Source: QPIN01 sp965224575 (GTDB lineage: Bacteria; Pseudomonadota; Gammaproteobacteria; Methylococcales; Methylomonadaceae). From it: 64,000 nucleotides of DNA. A program made the translations under genes and the position numbers. The stretch's first letter is position 1. Every line of letters starts with the position of its first letter. Of this stretch, positions 19,815 to 29,436 are shown one piece after another. The stretch spans positions 121,817 through 185,816 of the forward strand of contig CBDCZQ010000004.1 in assembly GCA_965224575.1 (NCBI GenBank). Direction: 5' to 3'. The notes below the pieces were generated by a model, which was not told the origin of the DNA, ran no database searches, and saw only the letters and a program-made list of their open reading frames with translations.

Positions 19815-20186
19815 ATGAATCAGAAATCACTTTATGAACGTCTTGGTAGATATGAGGGAATTACTGCGATAGTCGATGAATTTATGTCACGACTTAAAGT
19901 GGATTCCCAATTGGGGCGTTTCTGGAAAAACCGAGGAGATGATGGGGTTGCAAGAGAAAATCAATTACTGATTGATTTTTTGTGTTCAAATTCAGGTGGC
20001 TCAATGTACTACACGGGTCGAGATATGAAATCAGCACATAAAGGGATGAAAATTAGTGAACGTGATTGGTCGATACTCATTGGACATTGTGCTGCAACTA
20101 TGGAAACCGTGCAAGCTTCTCAGAAAGAATGCGATGAGGTAGTCGCGTTTCTTTCCAGCTTTAAAAATGAAATTGTCGAAGTATAA
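19815..20186 (+). CDS. Group I truncated haemoglobin
   Basis: A 123-residue 2-on-2 globin for O2 or NO chemistry. The start at 19815 is chosen because GAGGAG lies 7 bases before it and the globin alignment begins there (SLYERLGRYEGITAIVDEF). The proximal haem ligand is His75 in KSAHKGMKIS, and GIT/GGSMYYTGRDM matches the group I family. The usual distal B9-B10 Phe-Tyr pair reads Phe23-Met24, so the canonical B10 tyrosine appears to be replaced; the alignment here is by eye. The ada gene follows 41 bp downstream on the same strand, so co-transcription is possible. NO detoxification or O2 handling in a methanotroph would fit but is inference. Confidence 0.9.
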   Translation: MNQKSLYERLGRYEGITAIVDEFMSRLKVDSQLGRFWKNRGDDGVARENQLLIDFLCSNSGGSMYYTGRDMKSAHKGMKISERDWSILIGHCAATMETVQASQKECDEVVAFLSSFKNEIVEV

Positions 20187-20227
20187 AGATTATTGATTTA
20201 TGTTATTCATCAAGGTCATAATTAAGA

Positions 20228-21274
20228 ATGAAAAAAACGCTAACATTTGAAGAAAAGTATGATGCTTATGGGAGAAATGACTCTTTCTATGAAGGCGTTT
20301 TTATCACCGCAGTTAAAACCACTGGTATTTTTTGTCGTCCCTCTTGTAGAGCAAGAAAACCAAAAGCCGAAAATGTAGTTTTTTACGATACAGCTCAAGA
20401 GGCATTACAAAATGGCTATAGACCCTGCAAGCTTTGTAAACCTATGGAAAAAATGGATGAAACACCTAAATATATCAAAGATATCATCAAAGAGTTACAT
20501 GAAAGCCCTTATTTGAGAATAAAGGATGAGGATTTAAGGCTAAGAAAGATTGAGCCTAGCCAGATTAGACGTTGGTTTAAAAAACATCATAATATGACCT
20601 TTCATAGCTATCAAAGAATGTTACGTATTAACTCAGCCTTTAATAGCATAAAACAAGGTGAAAGCATTACAAATTCGGCCTTTGACAGCGGTTATGACTC
20701 ACTAAGTGGATTTAATGAAAGTTACCGTTCCATTTTTGGTGATTCAGCAACACATTCTGATGAAAAATCCATTATTAATATTGCTCGATTTACTACTCCC
20801 ATCGGCCCCATGTTTTCCTGTGCCAGTACTCGTGGAATATGTCTGCTCGATTTTACTGACAGAAGAATGCTAGAAACTGAATTTAAGGACTTATGTAAAC
20901 GGCTTAAGGCGGTTATCTTGCCTGGAACTAATCCCCATTTAGATCATGTTCAAGCAGAATTAGCAGAATATTTTTCAGGAGAAAGAAAAAACTTTACCGT
21001 GCCACTGGATACACCGGGTACAGATTTTCAGCAATCTGTCTGGAAAATATTAAAAAACATAACTTATGGTGAAACACGGTCATACAAACAACAAGCTCTT
21101 GCTTTAAATAACCCCAAAGCTATACGTGCCGTGGCATCAGCTAATGGACACAATCGTGTCAGCATCATTATCCCCTGCCATAGAGTGATTGGTTCTAATG
21201 GCAGCCTAGTGGGTTATGGTGGAGGTTTGCATCGAAAAAAATGGTTGCTTGCTTTTGAAAAGTCTAATCTTTAG
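20228..21274 (+). CDS. ada: Ada: methylphosphotriester sensor, AraC-type activator and O6-alkylguanine-DNA methyltransferase
   Basis: Adaptive-response protein of 348 residues. The N-terminal Ada zinc domain has Cys36, Cys40, Cys67 and Cys70 (GIFCRPSCRARKP and YRPCKLCKP); Cys36 is the expected methyl acceptor from phosphotriesters. An AraC-like helix-turn-helix region spans about 80-175. The C-terminal methyltransferase (about 185-348) has the acceptor Cys317 in IIPCHRVIGSNGSLVGYGGG. All functional parts are intact. It lies 41 bp downstream of the truncated haemoglobin gene. No alkB or alkA neighbour is present in the window. Confidence 0.95.
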   Translation: MKKTLTFEEKYDAYGRNDSFYEGVFITAVKTTGIFCRPSCRARKPKAENVVFYDTAQEALQNGYRPCKLCKPMEKMDETPKYIKDIIKELHESPYLRIKDEDLRLRKIEPSQIRRWFKKHHNMTFHSYQRMLRINSAFNSIKQGESITNSAFDSGYDSLSGFNESYRSIFGDSATHSDEKSIINIARFTTPIGPMFSCASTRGICLLDFTDRRMLETEFKDLCKRLKAVILPGTNPHLDHVQAELAEYFSGERKNFTVPLDTPGTDFQQSVWKILKNITYGETRSYKQQALALNNPKAIRAVASANGHNRVSIIIPCHRVIGSNGSLVGYGGGLHRKKWLLAFEKSNL

Positions 21275-21381
21275 GGCTCCTCTATTAACCTAGAATAATG
21301 GTGAAACCAGGCATTAAAAATACCCTGTAGATATACCACAAATGGGCTACTTATCCTCTTGTGCTTGATCAGCACTTTTGC

Positions 21382-21852
21382 TTACCAGCAACTAGCAGCT
21401 GTATGCCCACCTGAATTACTAGCCACACTTTTTACACCTGTATTGGTATATATCAAAGTCCCACAACCATCATTCGTTTGGGCACCAGTCCGTTCAGCAT
21501 AAAGCGTATAAGTGGTATCGTTTGCAGCATTTATTTTTAAGTTATATAAAGCTGTACCACTATCTAATGGACTTTGCTGGTGACCGAACACGCCAGGTCT
21601 AGGAAGGCCAGTATTTGTCGGTGTACCATCGGTTCCAGCAGCATCCTCATATGTATTATTAACAGTAAAATGCCTTTCCATTGCATTTGCAAAAACTAGT
21701 AATGCCCCTGTTGCATCTGATCGGCGTGATTTTGCTATAGATTCTTGATAACTTGGATAAGCAATACTGGTTAAAATACCAATAATGGCAACTACGATCA
21801 TTAGCTCAACTAATGTGAACCCTGCTTTTTTTAAAAATATTTTTTTTTGCAT
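21382..21852 (-). CDS. pilE: Type IV pilin (PilE-like minor pilin)
   Basis: A 156-residue prepilin. The leader MQKKIFLKKAG is followed by FTLVELMIVVAIIGILTSIA, giving a PilD cleavage site after Gly11, Glu at mature position 5 and a hydrophobic N-terminal helix. The C-terminal part has two cysteines (near NDGCG and AASCW) for the usual disulfide loop. It is the last gene of the minor-pilin operon on the minus strand, 8 bp downstream of a small basic exported protein. Position after pilY1 matches the PilE minor pilin of the pseudomonad fimU-pilVWXY1E operon. Confidence 0.93.
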   Translation of the reverse strand: MQKKIFLKKAGFTLVELMIVVAIIGILTSIAYPSYQESIAKSRRSDATGALLVFANAMERHFTVNNTYEDAAGTDGTPTNTGLPRPGVFGHQQSPLDSGTALYNLKINAANDTTYTLYAERTGAQTNDGCGTLIYTNTGVKSVASNSGGHTAASCW

Positions 21853-21860
21853 AATAAAGT

Positions 21861-22088
21861 TTAACGTTTATCTGTTTTTAGTTTAAGTCGGCGAGGTCGT
21901 TTACTTTGTTTTTTTCCTGACTCCAACCGCTTTGATTGATGGTTTAAATTGTTTTTTAATTTCTTCTTAATTTCTCCGGCATGATAATTATCATCACCAA
22001 AATAATTGCTTTTTCTTTTTTCCCCAGCAACCGATAAATTGACAACTGACAAAGTAAGAATAAATACTGTTAATAATTTATATTTCAT
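21861..22088 (-). CDS. Small basic exported protein in the pilus operon
   Basis: A 75-residue protein I do not recognise. A signal peptide is visible (MKYKLLTVFILTLSVVNLSVAG), leaving about 53 residues that are very rich in Lys and Arg (KKKLKNNLNHQSKRLESGKK, then RPRRLKLK). It lies between pilY1 (107 bp upstream) and the pilE-like gene (8 bp downstream), on the same strand. In some species a small gene, pilY2, sits at this place between pilY1 and pilE; equivalence by position only. Confidence 0.7.
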   Translation of the reverse strand: MKYKLLTVFILTLSVVNLSVAGEKRKSNYFGDDNYHAGEIKKKLKNNLNHQSKRLESGKKQSKRPRRLKLKTDKR

Positions 22089-22195
22089 ATTTTTTAAATC
22101 TTTTCTGTTTTTAAAGAAGGGTTAAAAGTTAAAACTGGTAAACTTTAATTCAACGTTCTAAAAGAACCCAACTTGAATGTAAAATTTCCTAACTG

Positions 22196-25100
22196 TTACC
22201 TAAGCTCCTGCCAAGATAACCGTCCTAAGTTACTAGATACTCTAAAACTATCTATTTCAACACCTCCATCAGTGATGGAGGTGTAAAGCTTATCATCTTG
22301 CATATTAGACTGCCCTCCCATACCATGCTCACGCCTTTTCCCTACTACAGATGATGTGTTATTAGTAGAATCTTTTACCAAATCATCACTATCAACGTCA
22401 CCATCTCCGCTTAAGTCAAATGCAGGATCATTAATATCTGGTGCCCCACCATCCTTTTGATTAACTACCATCAAGTAACCTGACCCTCCTGTACTACACG
22501 CTATTGCTTCTGGAATAATTGTCTCAAAAATGACCAGTCCATCATAAACACGTGGATTATAAATAACCCTCTCTCCAGCTAAAAGGGTAAGATTAATTTT
22601 CCATCCTTGATGTTGAGGTGTTCCTAGATAATCAATCATTTCATTTGCTTCAATAGTTCCATTAGAATTTAAATCATTATTAAATACCCTGATTGAATTA
22701 GTAAGATTATTATCCGTATCTGTACAAGGACCCGTTGCCGTAGCACAATCATCTTCATTATCAAAAAAAGTAGTACTGGTATCAAAATGTTGTTCAAATA
22801 AATTAGCTGGCGTTATTTCTTTAGTCCCATGATCCCAAACACCATAAAATGATTGCGTCCCTGGAACAGTAGTTACATCAGAATTTGACAGATATTGACC
22901 TGTGCCAAAAAAAACTAATCGATTCGGTGCATTGGATGGACTACTACTATCTGCAATATCTGGATGTTTAACAGTAATTGGTTTGTCCATAATAGGTTGA
23001 TTTGAAGATGCAATAAATAGAGGCTTTGCTGTTCCACCACTGGTAGGATAAGCAGAACCCCAATTTGATGCTGTAGCATCTGATAAATCAAACGCCCAAA
23101 GATTACCTTTTATATCCCCAGCATAAACGCGATCAATCGTGTGATTACCGTCAAGATCTACAGCCTCAGGAATAGATAAGCCATTACAATCACTACCGGA
23201 ATCTAAACAATCATTACTAACAATTGTACCTACCCCTGTATCTATCTCTATATAATCAGTTGTTGGCGTCCATACACCATCAACCCCTCCATCCAGAAAT
23301 ACAATAAATAGCTTTGCTTTACCATCCCCTTTATTGTTATAGCCGTTACCAAATATTGCTGCCCAACGCCCATTATTCATCATTGCAATGGTAGGTGGAC
23401 TAAAGATAAAGCCTAAATCAACATCATCGGCATCACTAAATTCCCACAACACAATATCAGCAGCATTGGCTTCGCTAAATGAGCCAGGGTTAGTTACATC
23501 CAGGGCAAAAATACCTTTCCCTCCAGCTCGACTCCCCCCAACAAGAAGACTAACCCAATGTTTATTACTGCCGCCACTAGTAACCTTATCAATATACACA
23601 TCTGAAACGATAGGACTTAAATCTACATAAAACCTGTGTTGATAATTTAGATCTGTTAAAAAGTGAAGTCCTTCTGAAGACGTGGTATCAGAAAAGGAAT
23701 AATTGGGAATATAAGAGATTAATTCTTCTCCCGTTGCTTCTGAGAAACCGTGCAACATGCCATCATTGGCTCCTACATAGATTACCCCGTCTCTAGCTGA
23801 CTGTGTAGATTGAAAATCACTGTATTTTTCCCCAGTAGTTGAGGGAAAAGGTGAAATAGCAGGCCAATCATCATCTGGAAGTTTAACAAAGGCGGGGGCT
23901 GAGTTAACTATATCGCCCAATAAACTTGCCCTATTACGAAAAGTATAACTCCCTGGGTTTAACTGCTCATTACTTCGATCACCTCGTAAAAAATTTAATT
24001 TTGCCTGAGCTTTTGTAATATCTGATGATGAACCATTGGGCTCCTTTTTTAAATCATCCTTTTGATTAGTTGTTAAATTAGTCCACTGAAATGGAATACC
24101 ATTACCCGTTGCATTATTATAAGTAATAATTTTTCGAGAACTGACTGGAGTAGCTAATGCATCTAATTGAGTGGCTGCCGTCCAGTTTGATGACGTTGCA
24201 ATAGCACCTGATGTCGGATCAAGATCATATGACGTAAGGTCACCAGCCCATAGATTATCCGTTTTGTCAAACTCTGCAACATAGACATCCGTATCACTAG
24301 ATAAAGACGTTGTATTAAAGTTTACTGCCGCCACACTACCCCGTAAACTTCCTGCACTACCAATAGCATTAGCTAATGCATTTTCTAACTCTACTGGTGT
24401 TGATGCTGATGCAAAACGACCTTTACTATTAAAAGCTGCATGCCATAAGTCATCAATTTTTTCTGGTGTAGTATCAGAACTTTCTGGGTCACCCCAGTCG
24501 CCACTTTCTGTAAGTTTGACTGAGGATGAATCCTCTGGCCAACCATCATTATCAGCATCAGGTAATAAACCATTAACACCAAAGGCAACAGGAAAGGTCA
24601 CCAAATGTTGCGTTGTCTTTAAATCTTCAGAATTAGGGGGGACGTTATTTGGTTTAGTACTTAAATCTTCGTCATAATAATATTTTGCGATATCAGCGAT
24701 AGTATCACTATGACTATCACCATCCTGATTGCCAATAGAAGTACTCTGTTTAGTGCCATTCCAATAACCATCCGTTAATAACACAGCAAAGTTTTGCTGA
24801 CACTCATATTCAATTGGAGCACTAGATGAGCTATCGTCAAAGTATTGCCCAGCTCTGTCTAACCCGTCCCTCAAGGGAGTACTTAGCGCAGCCCACTCAA
24901 GATCATACAAACCTTGTAATAAAGAATTATTATGACTGGAGAACCCTGATAATCCAGTTGGCACATTTATAAATGAACTACTCCCACTATTATAATCAAA
25001 ACTGGAATTGTTTATAAAATTTAAGCCATAACGATTTTCAGGGTTTTCAGTAATGACTTTACCTAATGCTCCTTTTGTCACAAAAGAACGACGTCTGGAA

Positions 25101-26023
25101 TATTGATACCAATTTGCTATATTTTGTTGTACTTCTGCTATTGTTCTGCCATTAAGCGTATCTGAGCCGCTATATGTAGTTGTAGAGACAATATTTTCTG
25201 TCAATGTTCCAGTTGAACTAACTGTATAGCTAATGCTTTGCTCTACAATTTGACTTAATTGAACATAATAACGTGTATGGTTGTCCCACAAATCAACTTC
25301 GTTATTGCTGGTCGTATTTCTGTTTATATTACTCCCACGTCTTGGTCTAGTCCCGGAGTATCCATGAGTATCTTGCCAAATCTCATAGATAAATCCTGTG
25401 TTAGCCCCTGTGGTTATACCATTTGATAAATTTCTAGTGATAGGAGTACCCCCACTATCTGCATATCCATTGCTACCCGGTTGCGGATTGCTAAGAGCAC
25501 TTATAAAACTGGCATTACTAAAGCTAGCTCCATACCAAGGCTTATATTCAATACTAGGGTCGTAATAAACAGTATTTAAATCTGTTGAATAAAGACGCCA
25601 ATCAACCATTGTTTCAGTATTACTACAGTTATCAAGTGTATTAATACATAGATCGTAATAAAGATTATCGGGTTCATCAAAAATATTCAGCACTTCTGAT
25701 TGCCAATCTTCCTCATCAAAATTAGTTGTACTTATACTACTATGCCCTGATATAACACGATAACCACAATCACCATTCCCTGCATTACCTGTTGCATCTC
25801 TATCATAAGCACAATACGACCAATGAGAGCTAGTCATCACCTCAAAATCCATAGACCCTGAATCATCCACCTCAAAAAATACATTAGGTGGAACATTACT
25901 GTTAGTAAATATTGGGCTAGTAGCAAGACTACCCGGTGCTGATTGAATGGAACTAGTCCAAAGCAAAGCACCAGTAAATAAGATGATTAATCCTAAAGTA
26001 CGATTTAATTTGTGACTAAACAT
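22196..26023 (-). CDS. pilY1: PilY1-type pilus tip adhesin/biogenesis factor
   Basis: Large exported protein (1275 residues) that associates with the type IV pilus tip and promotes pilus assembly. The signal peptide ends near IQSAPG. An N-terminal von Willebrand A-like segment carries FEVDDSGSM near residue 53 (MIDAS Asp-x-Ser-x-Ser) and AVLLTDGYWNG. The C-terminal beta-propeller has VIYVGANDGMLHGFSEATGEE near 748 and a calcium-binding loop DLDGNHTID near 958 followed by RVYAGDIKGNLWAFDL. Further acidic loops resemble Ca sites: DADNDGWPED near 490 and DLSGDGDVDSDD near 1200. It follows pilX by about 70 bp. Confidence 0.94.
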   Translation of the reverse strand: MFSHKLNRTLGLIILFTGALLWTSSIQSAPGSLATSPIFTNSNVPPNVFFEVDDSGSMDFEVMTSSHWSYCAYDRDATGNAGNGDCGYRVISGHSSISTTNFDEEDWQSEVLNIFDEPDNLYYDLCINTLDNCSNTETMVDWRLYSTDLNTVYYDPSIEYKPWYGASFSNASFISALSNPQPGSNGYADSGGTPITRNLSNGITTGANTGFIYEIWQDTHGYSGTRPRRGSNINRNTTSNNEVDLWDNHTRYYVQLSQIVEQSISYTVSSTGTLTENIVSTTTYSGSDTLNGRTIAEVQQNIANWYQYSRRRSFVTKGALGKVITENPENRYGLNFINNSSFDYNSGSSSFINVPTGLSGFSSHNNSLLQGLYDLEWAALSTPLRDGLDRAGQYFDDSSSSAPIEYECQQNFAVLLTDGYWNGTKQSTSIGNQDGDSHSDTIADIAKYYYDEDLSTKPNNVPPNSEDLKTTQHLVTFPVAFGVNGLLPDADNDGWPEDSSSVKLTESGDWGDPESSDTTPEKIDDLWHAAFNSKGRFASASTPVELENALANAIGSAGSLRGSVAAVNFNTTSLSSDTDVYVAEFDKTDNLWAGDLTSYDLDPTSGAIATSSNWTAATQLDALATPVSSRKIITYNNATGNGIPFQWTNLTTNQKDDLKKEPNGSSSDITKAQAKLNFLRGDRSNEQLNPGSYTFRNRASLLGDIVNSAPAFVKLPDDDWPAISPFPSTTGEKYSDFQSTQSARDGVIYVGANDGMLHGFSEATGEELISYIPNYSFSDTTSSEGLHFLTDLNYQHRFYVDLSPIVSDVYIDKVTSGGSNKHWVSLLVGGSRAGGKGIFALDVTNPGSFSEANAADIVLWEFSDADDVDLGFIFSPPTIAMMNNGRWAAIFGNGYNNKGDGKAKLFIVFLDGGVDGVWTPTTDYIEIDTGVGTIVSNDCLDSGSDCNGLSIPEAVDLDGNHTIDRVYAGDIKGNLWAFDLSDATASNWGSAYPTSGGTAKPLFIASSNQPIMDKPITVKHPDIADSSSPSNAPNRLVFFGTGQYLSNSDVTTVPGTQSFYGVWDHGTKEITPANLFEQHFDTSTTFFDNEDDCATATGPCTDTDNNLTNSIRVFNNDLNSNGTIEANEMIDYLGTPQHQGWKINLTLLAGERVIYNPRVYDGLVIFETIIPEAIACSTGGSGYLMVVNQKDGGAPDINDPAFDLSGDGDVDSDDLVKDSTNNTSSVVGKRREHGMGGQSNMQDDKLYTSITDGGVEIDSFRVSSNLGRLSWQELR

Positions 26024-26090
26024 TAAGCTTGCTCCGTAGAGTATTGGAATAAAAAAACTGTTTCAAAATAAGTAAACTCAGGGTATAAAT

Positions 26091-26594
26091 TTAAAATTTC
26101 TTGCCATAATATGATCGTAAATACACATGTGAAGTACTTTGTCTGCCCGTTCCTCTCGCTGTTACACGAAAATAGGAATTGGGGGCTATATCATTTATAT
26201 ATTCAATATAATAACGTGGCTTAGCAGCAACTAAAGGAATGGTATCTGCATATTCAACAGACTCATCATTACCCCATGTAGTAGTAGCCTTATAATCAAG
26301 ATTTTCTGTTTTCAAATGTAATCCATTTGCATTAGAAGGGCTTGTTGTAAAGTTGGTTCTATCACTTGAAACCGCATCTTCTATAAATATCTCACCTGCT
26401 CTTAATGCGGCTTCAGCTGCTTGAAAGGCAATATTCTGGTCTCGACTATTACTTGCCATTTTTTCTTCAAGTGCTGTTGTTTGCATCCCTGACACACCAA
26501 TTAAGGTAAGTAGAAGCAACACAATTAAACTCACAACTAGTACCACACCCGATTGTTTTGCTATTTTTACATTTGTTTTTATCATCACAATCAC
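26091..26594 (-). CDS. pilX: PilX-type minor pilin
   Basis: A 167-residue PilX family protein. The N-terminus has the family pattern KQSGVVLVVSLIVLLLLTLIGVSG followed by QTTALEEKMASNSRDQNIAFQAAEAALRAGE, the conserved PilX_N sequence; it lacks the usual G-F-T-L-x-E cleavage motif, as is normal for this family. It lies 6 bp downstream of pilW and upstream of pilY1, the order found in other gammaproteobacteria. Role: part of the priming complex at the pilus tip. Confidence 0.9.
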   Translation of the reverse strand: MIVMIKTNVKIAKQSGVVLVVSLIVLLLLTLIGVSGMQTTALEEKMASNSRDQNIAFQAAEAALRAGEIFIEDAVSSDRTNFTTSPSNANGLHLKTENLDYKATTTWGNDESVEYADTIPLVAAKPRYYIEYINDIAPNSYFRVTARGTGRQSTSHVYLRSYYGKKF

Positions 26595-26600
26595 TTTTAG

Positions 26601-27530
26601 TTATGGAAGTCTGTTACGCACAGCAATGGTAGAAGAAAACTCACGTCGTAGCCTGCGGTCTCCAGCAGCAGGAGAAGTCGTACTTCCATTAAATGTATAA
26701 TCAACAGGTACAGTAGCTAAATTGTTATCGGCTGAAACTGCCAATAGATTAACCCGAACACTGACTACGTTATCTATATTCACTACATTGCCAGCATCGA
26801 CATAATAATTAGGAGTAAAGTCATTATCAGTATCTTCACCATACAAAATTTGCATATCCTCTATGCCTTCAACCAATTCAGTGGTCGTACCATTTATTGT
26901 TCGCTGAAGTGCTCCGCCTTGAATAAAGTAAATCGACGCTACAAGATGATGTATTGATGCACCAACACCATAAGCTTTGGAAATATCTTGTCCACCGGTT
27001 ATATCTTGTGAAACAACAGTTCCCCCTGCTACTCCAGCCACCGTAAATATATCCCCAACCCCTCCGCCACAATCAGTAATTAATACAGCTTCTCCTACTT
27101 GAAGTTCATTTCCTGTAGCAGCAGCGGTAATAGTAATATTTGTGTTAGCAGAAGCTTGTGATTGAACCGCAATGCTTACACCTTTACCACCTATCATCGC
27201 AATTCCATCTGGAATACCTCCAGCACCCTCTACTCCAATAAGACCGTTAGCAATATCGTAAATAACTTTAGTATTATTAGTAACATCATCCAAGCCATTT
27301 CTTAAGCACCCCCAATAGTCTGCTTCTCGAATATCCCGACTAATAAAATCCATTGCAAACCGTCCGTTTTCTTGCATTCTTGACAAATTATCCAGCATTC
27401 TAGAGCTTTGTTTACTACCAATATAAATTTTCATCACACTGGCTATTAAGAATAATCCTAACAACATTGCGATCATTATTTCTATTAAGGTCATGCCTTG
27501 TTGATTGGCTTTTAATACAGATTTACTCAT
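26601..27530 (-). CDS. pilW: PilW-type minor pilin
   Basis: A 309-residue prepilin: short leader ending in Gly12 before MTLIEIMIAMLLGLFLI, then RMQENGRFAMDFISRDIREADYWGC, which is typical of PilW. The remainder is beta-rich. Its start overlaps the end of pilV by 4 bp (translational coupling), and pilX follows after 6 bp. Confidence 0.92.
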   Translation of the reverse strand: MSKSVLKANQQGMTLIEIMIAMLLGLFLIASVMKIYIGSKQSSRMLDNLSRMQENGRFAMDFISRDIREADYWGCLRNGLDDVTNNTKVIYDIANGLIGVEGAGGIPDGIAMIGGKGVSIAVQSQASANTNITITAAATGNELQVGEAVLITDCGGGVGDIFTVAGVAGGTVVSQDITGGQDISKAYGVGASIHHLVASIYFIQGGALQRTINGTTTELVEGIEDMQILYGEDTDNDFTPNYYVDAGNVVNIDNVVSVRVNLLAVSADNNLATVPVDYTFNGSTTSPAAGDRRLRREFSSTIAVRNRLP

Positions 27531-27985
27531 AACGTAAAACTCATTGGGAAACTTAATTTATTTGTTGTGCTATCGCGATCATCATCCCACTTAATGGTTA
27601 TGGTATAGATAGGGTCAGAAAATGTGATAGTGGCTTCTCCACTGGGTAAAACACTACTTACTTTCGCGTTCCACTCATAAATATCATTTGCAGCCATATT
27701 AGCAACGGAACATCCTGCCGTTGTTAAACAGGAAGCTTGAACAGAATGACCCTGTGTTGCAGAAGCAGTTGTTGCAGCTGTGGCATAAGTTCCTGCGGCA
27801 TTTAGATTTGCTCGCATTCTATCTGCCATGTTGTAGGCTAATTGTGTTGCCTGGCTTCTTTGGTAGGCACTCACATTATTTTTTAACCCCATTGCCTGCA
27901 TCGCTGCCATTCCTAACATGCCTCCTGCTAGAATAATCAAGGCAATTAACACTTCAATTAAGGTAAATCCATTATTAAGTTTCAT
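27527..27985 (-). CDS. pilV: PilV-type minor pilin
   Basis: A 152-residue prepilin with a six-residue leader ending in Gly before FTLIEVLIALIILAGGMLG, and QRSQATQLAYNMADRMRAN, the conserved PilV region. Two cysteines (SCLTTAGC) can form a small loop. It overlaps pilW by 4 bp and lies 5 bp downstream of the first fimT-like gene. Confidence 0.92.
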   Translation of the reverse strand: MKLNNGFTLIEVLIALIILAGGMLGMAAMQAMGLKNNVSAYQRSQATQLAYNMADRMRANLNAAGTYATAATTASATQGHSVQASCLTTAGCSVANMAANDIYEWNAKVSSVLPSGEATITFSDPIYTITIKWDDDRDSTTNKLSFPMSFTL

Positions 27986-27990
27986 TATCT

Positions 27991-28578
27991 TTAACTAGTA
28001 AAAGGTGATGTTGTACAAGAGGTAATTTCTGTTCCATCATTAATATCAGGTACACCATCATTATCAGTATCCCCGCCTAATGCAGCTCTTCCAACTGAAT
28101 TGACATTAACCACTTTGGAAGTATTTGCTGTCGGGGCACTGCTAGTACCGTTTTGACATAGAACAAAGCTGCCATTAGTGCTTATTCCTGTTGGCTGATA
28201 GGTAATAAAATTTGTATAAGTAGCCCTTAAGGTATATCCAGCCGGTATTGCATCATAACTTCTGATCAGTTCGTCGCTTCCATCCTGAACACCTGCCACT
28301 CCTGTATTATCAGTAAATACAGTCCACCCTGATTCCCACTGTGTACCCGATTTTTTTACAGTAACGGGTATATTCCTTTTAATCGCTTCACTTCTGGCAA
28401 GATTAAGAGAGGTAAATAATCCATTAATATTTGTAGTTAACCGATCACTTTTTATTGATTCATTAAAACTAGGAATAGCAATCATCATTAGAACGCTTGC
28501 AATTGCAAGTGTTACCATCAATTCAAGCAAACTAAAACCTTGTTGGTAATCGATTTGTATTTCTTTGTGTACTGGCAT
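27991..28578 (-). CDS. fimT: GspH/FimT-family pseudopilin
   Basis: A 195-residue minor pilin: leader ending in Gly14 before FSLLELMVTLAIASVLMMIA, then RSEAIKRNIPVTV, the GspH/FimT signature. The C-terminal part has an acidic loop GGDTDNDGVPDINDGTEI, which resembles a thrombospondin type-3 calcium-binding loop, and ends in SCTTSPFTS. It is a paralogue of the next upstream gene, with which it shares the same endings, and is 5 bp upstream of pilV. Confidence 0.9.
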   Translation of the reverse strand: MPVHKEIQIDYQQGFSLLELMVTLAIASVLMMIAIPSFNESIKSDRLTTNINGLFTSLNLARSEAIKRNIPVTVKKSGTQWESGWTVFTDNTGVAGVQDGSDELIRSYDAIPAGYTLRATYTNFITYQPTGISTNGSFVLCQNGTSSAPTANTSKVVNVNSVGRAALGGDTDNDGVPDINDGTEITSCTTSPFTS

Positions 28579-28857
28579 GTGAGTTTCTAACTTATATCTA
28601 TTCGAAGTTAAATTAGAGTATAGTTATAAATTAAAAAAAAACTGTGAAGTTAACCTTGCGCTTAATCTGGGCTTTTGAACTTGATCTCAAATTCTAGAAA
28701 AAATTGAGTTACTGCTTGTTATTTAGGATCTTCCAAAATGAACTGACAACCAATACTAGTCCTATCTTTTATTGCTTAGGCTATCTTCATTATGGCCAGT
28801 CAAGGCTATTCGAATAACCTTTTTCTTATATAATTTAGTTCTCACGGATGTGGGGTT

Positions 28858-29436
28858 CTATGTAAACGGAGAAGTCGTACAAGAGATTATTTCAGTGCCA
28901 TCAAACTTTTCCTGAATACCATTTTTGTCATTATCAGTCCCCATTCTGACTCTACCAACGGTATTGATAATCATCAGCTTAGATGTATTAGACTCAGGGA
29001 TATTATTTCCATCATTATTATCACAAAGAACAAAACTGCTATTTCCACTAATGCCTGATGCTCTATATGTCACTCTATTAATCCCTGTAGCTCTTAAGGT
29101 GAAATTTTTTGGCATAGGATCATATTCTCTAAGCAAAGTATCACCAGCATTCTGCACACCATTACCATTAATGTCTGCAAATATAAACCAACCTGATTCC
29201 CAATAGGTTCCATTTTTTCTTACTGAAACAGCATGATTTCTTTTTATCGCTTCACTTCTAGCAAAATTTAAAGATGCCACCAATCTATTAATATTTGTAG
29301 TTAATCGACTATTTCTTATTGTTTGGCTAAAACTTGGAACTGCAACCACGCTTAATATTCCTGCAATAGCAACTGTTACCATTAGTTCAAGTAATGTAAA
29401 CCCAAAATGTTCATACTTATTTAAATTATTTTCCAT
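28858..29436 (-). CDS. fimT: GspH/FimT-family pseudopilin, second copy
   Basis: A 192-residue minor pilin, first gene of the operon. Leader ending in Gly12 before FTLLELMVTVAIAGILSVVA; RSEAIKRNHAVSVRKNGTYW matches its paralogue downstream. The acidic loop is GTDNDKNGIQEKFDGTEI, a weaker version of the calcium-like loop in the other copy, and the protein ends in SCTTSPFT. A 279-bp gap separates the two copies, with no gene found in it; the duplication therefore may have its own promoter between copies. Confidence 0.88.
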   Translation of the reverse strand: MENNLNKYEHFGFTLLELMVTVAIAGILSVVAVPSFSQTIRNSRLTTNINRLVASLNFARSEAIKRNHAVSVRKNGTYWESGWFIFADINGNGVQNAGDTLLREYDPMPKNFTLRATGINRVTYRASGISGNSSFVLCDNNDGNNIPESNTSKLMIINTVGRVRMGTDNDKNGIQEKFDGTEIISCTTSPFT

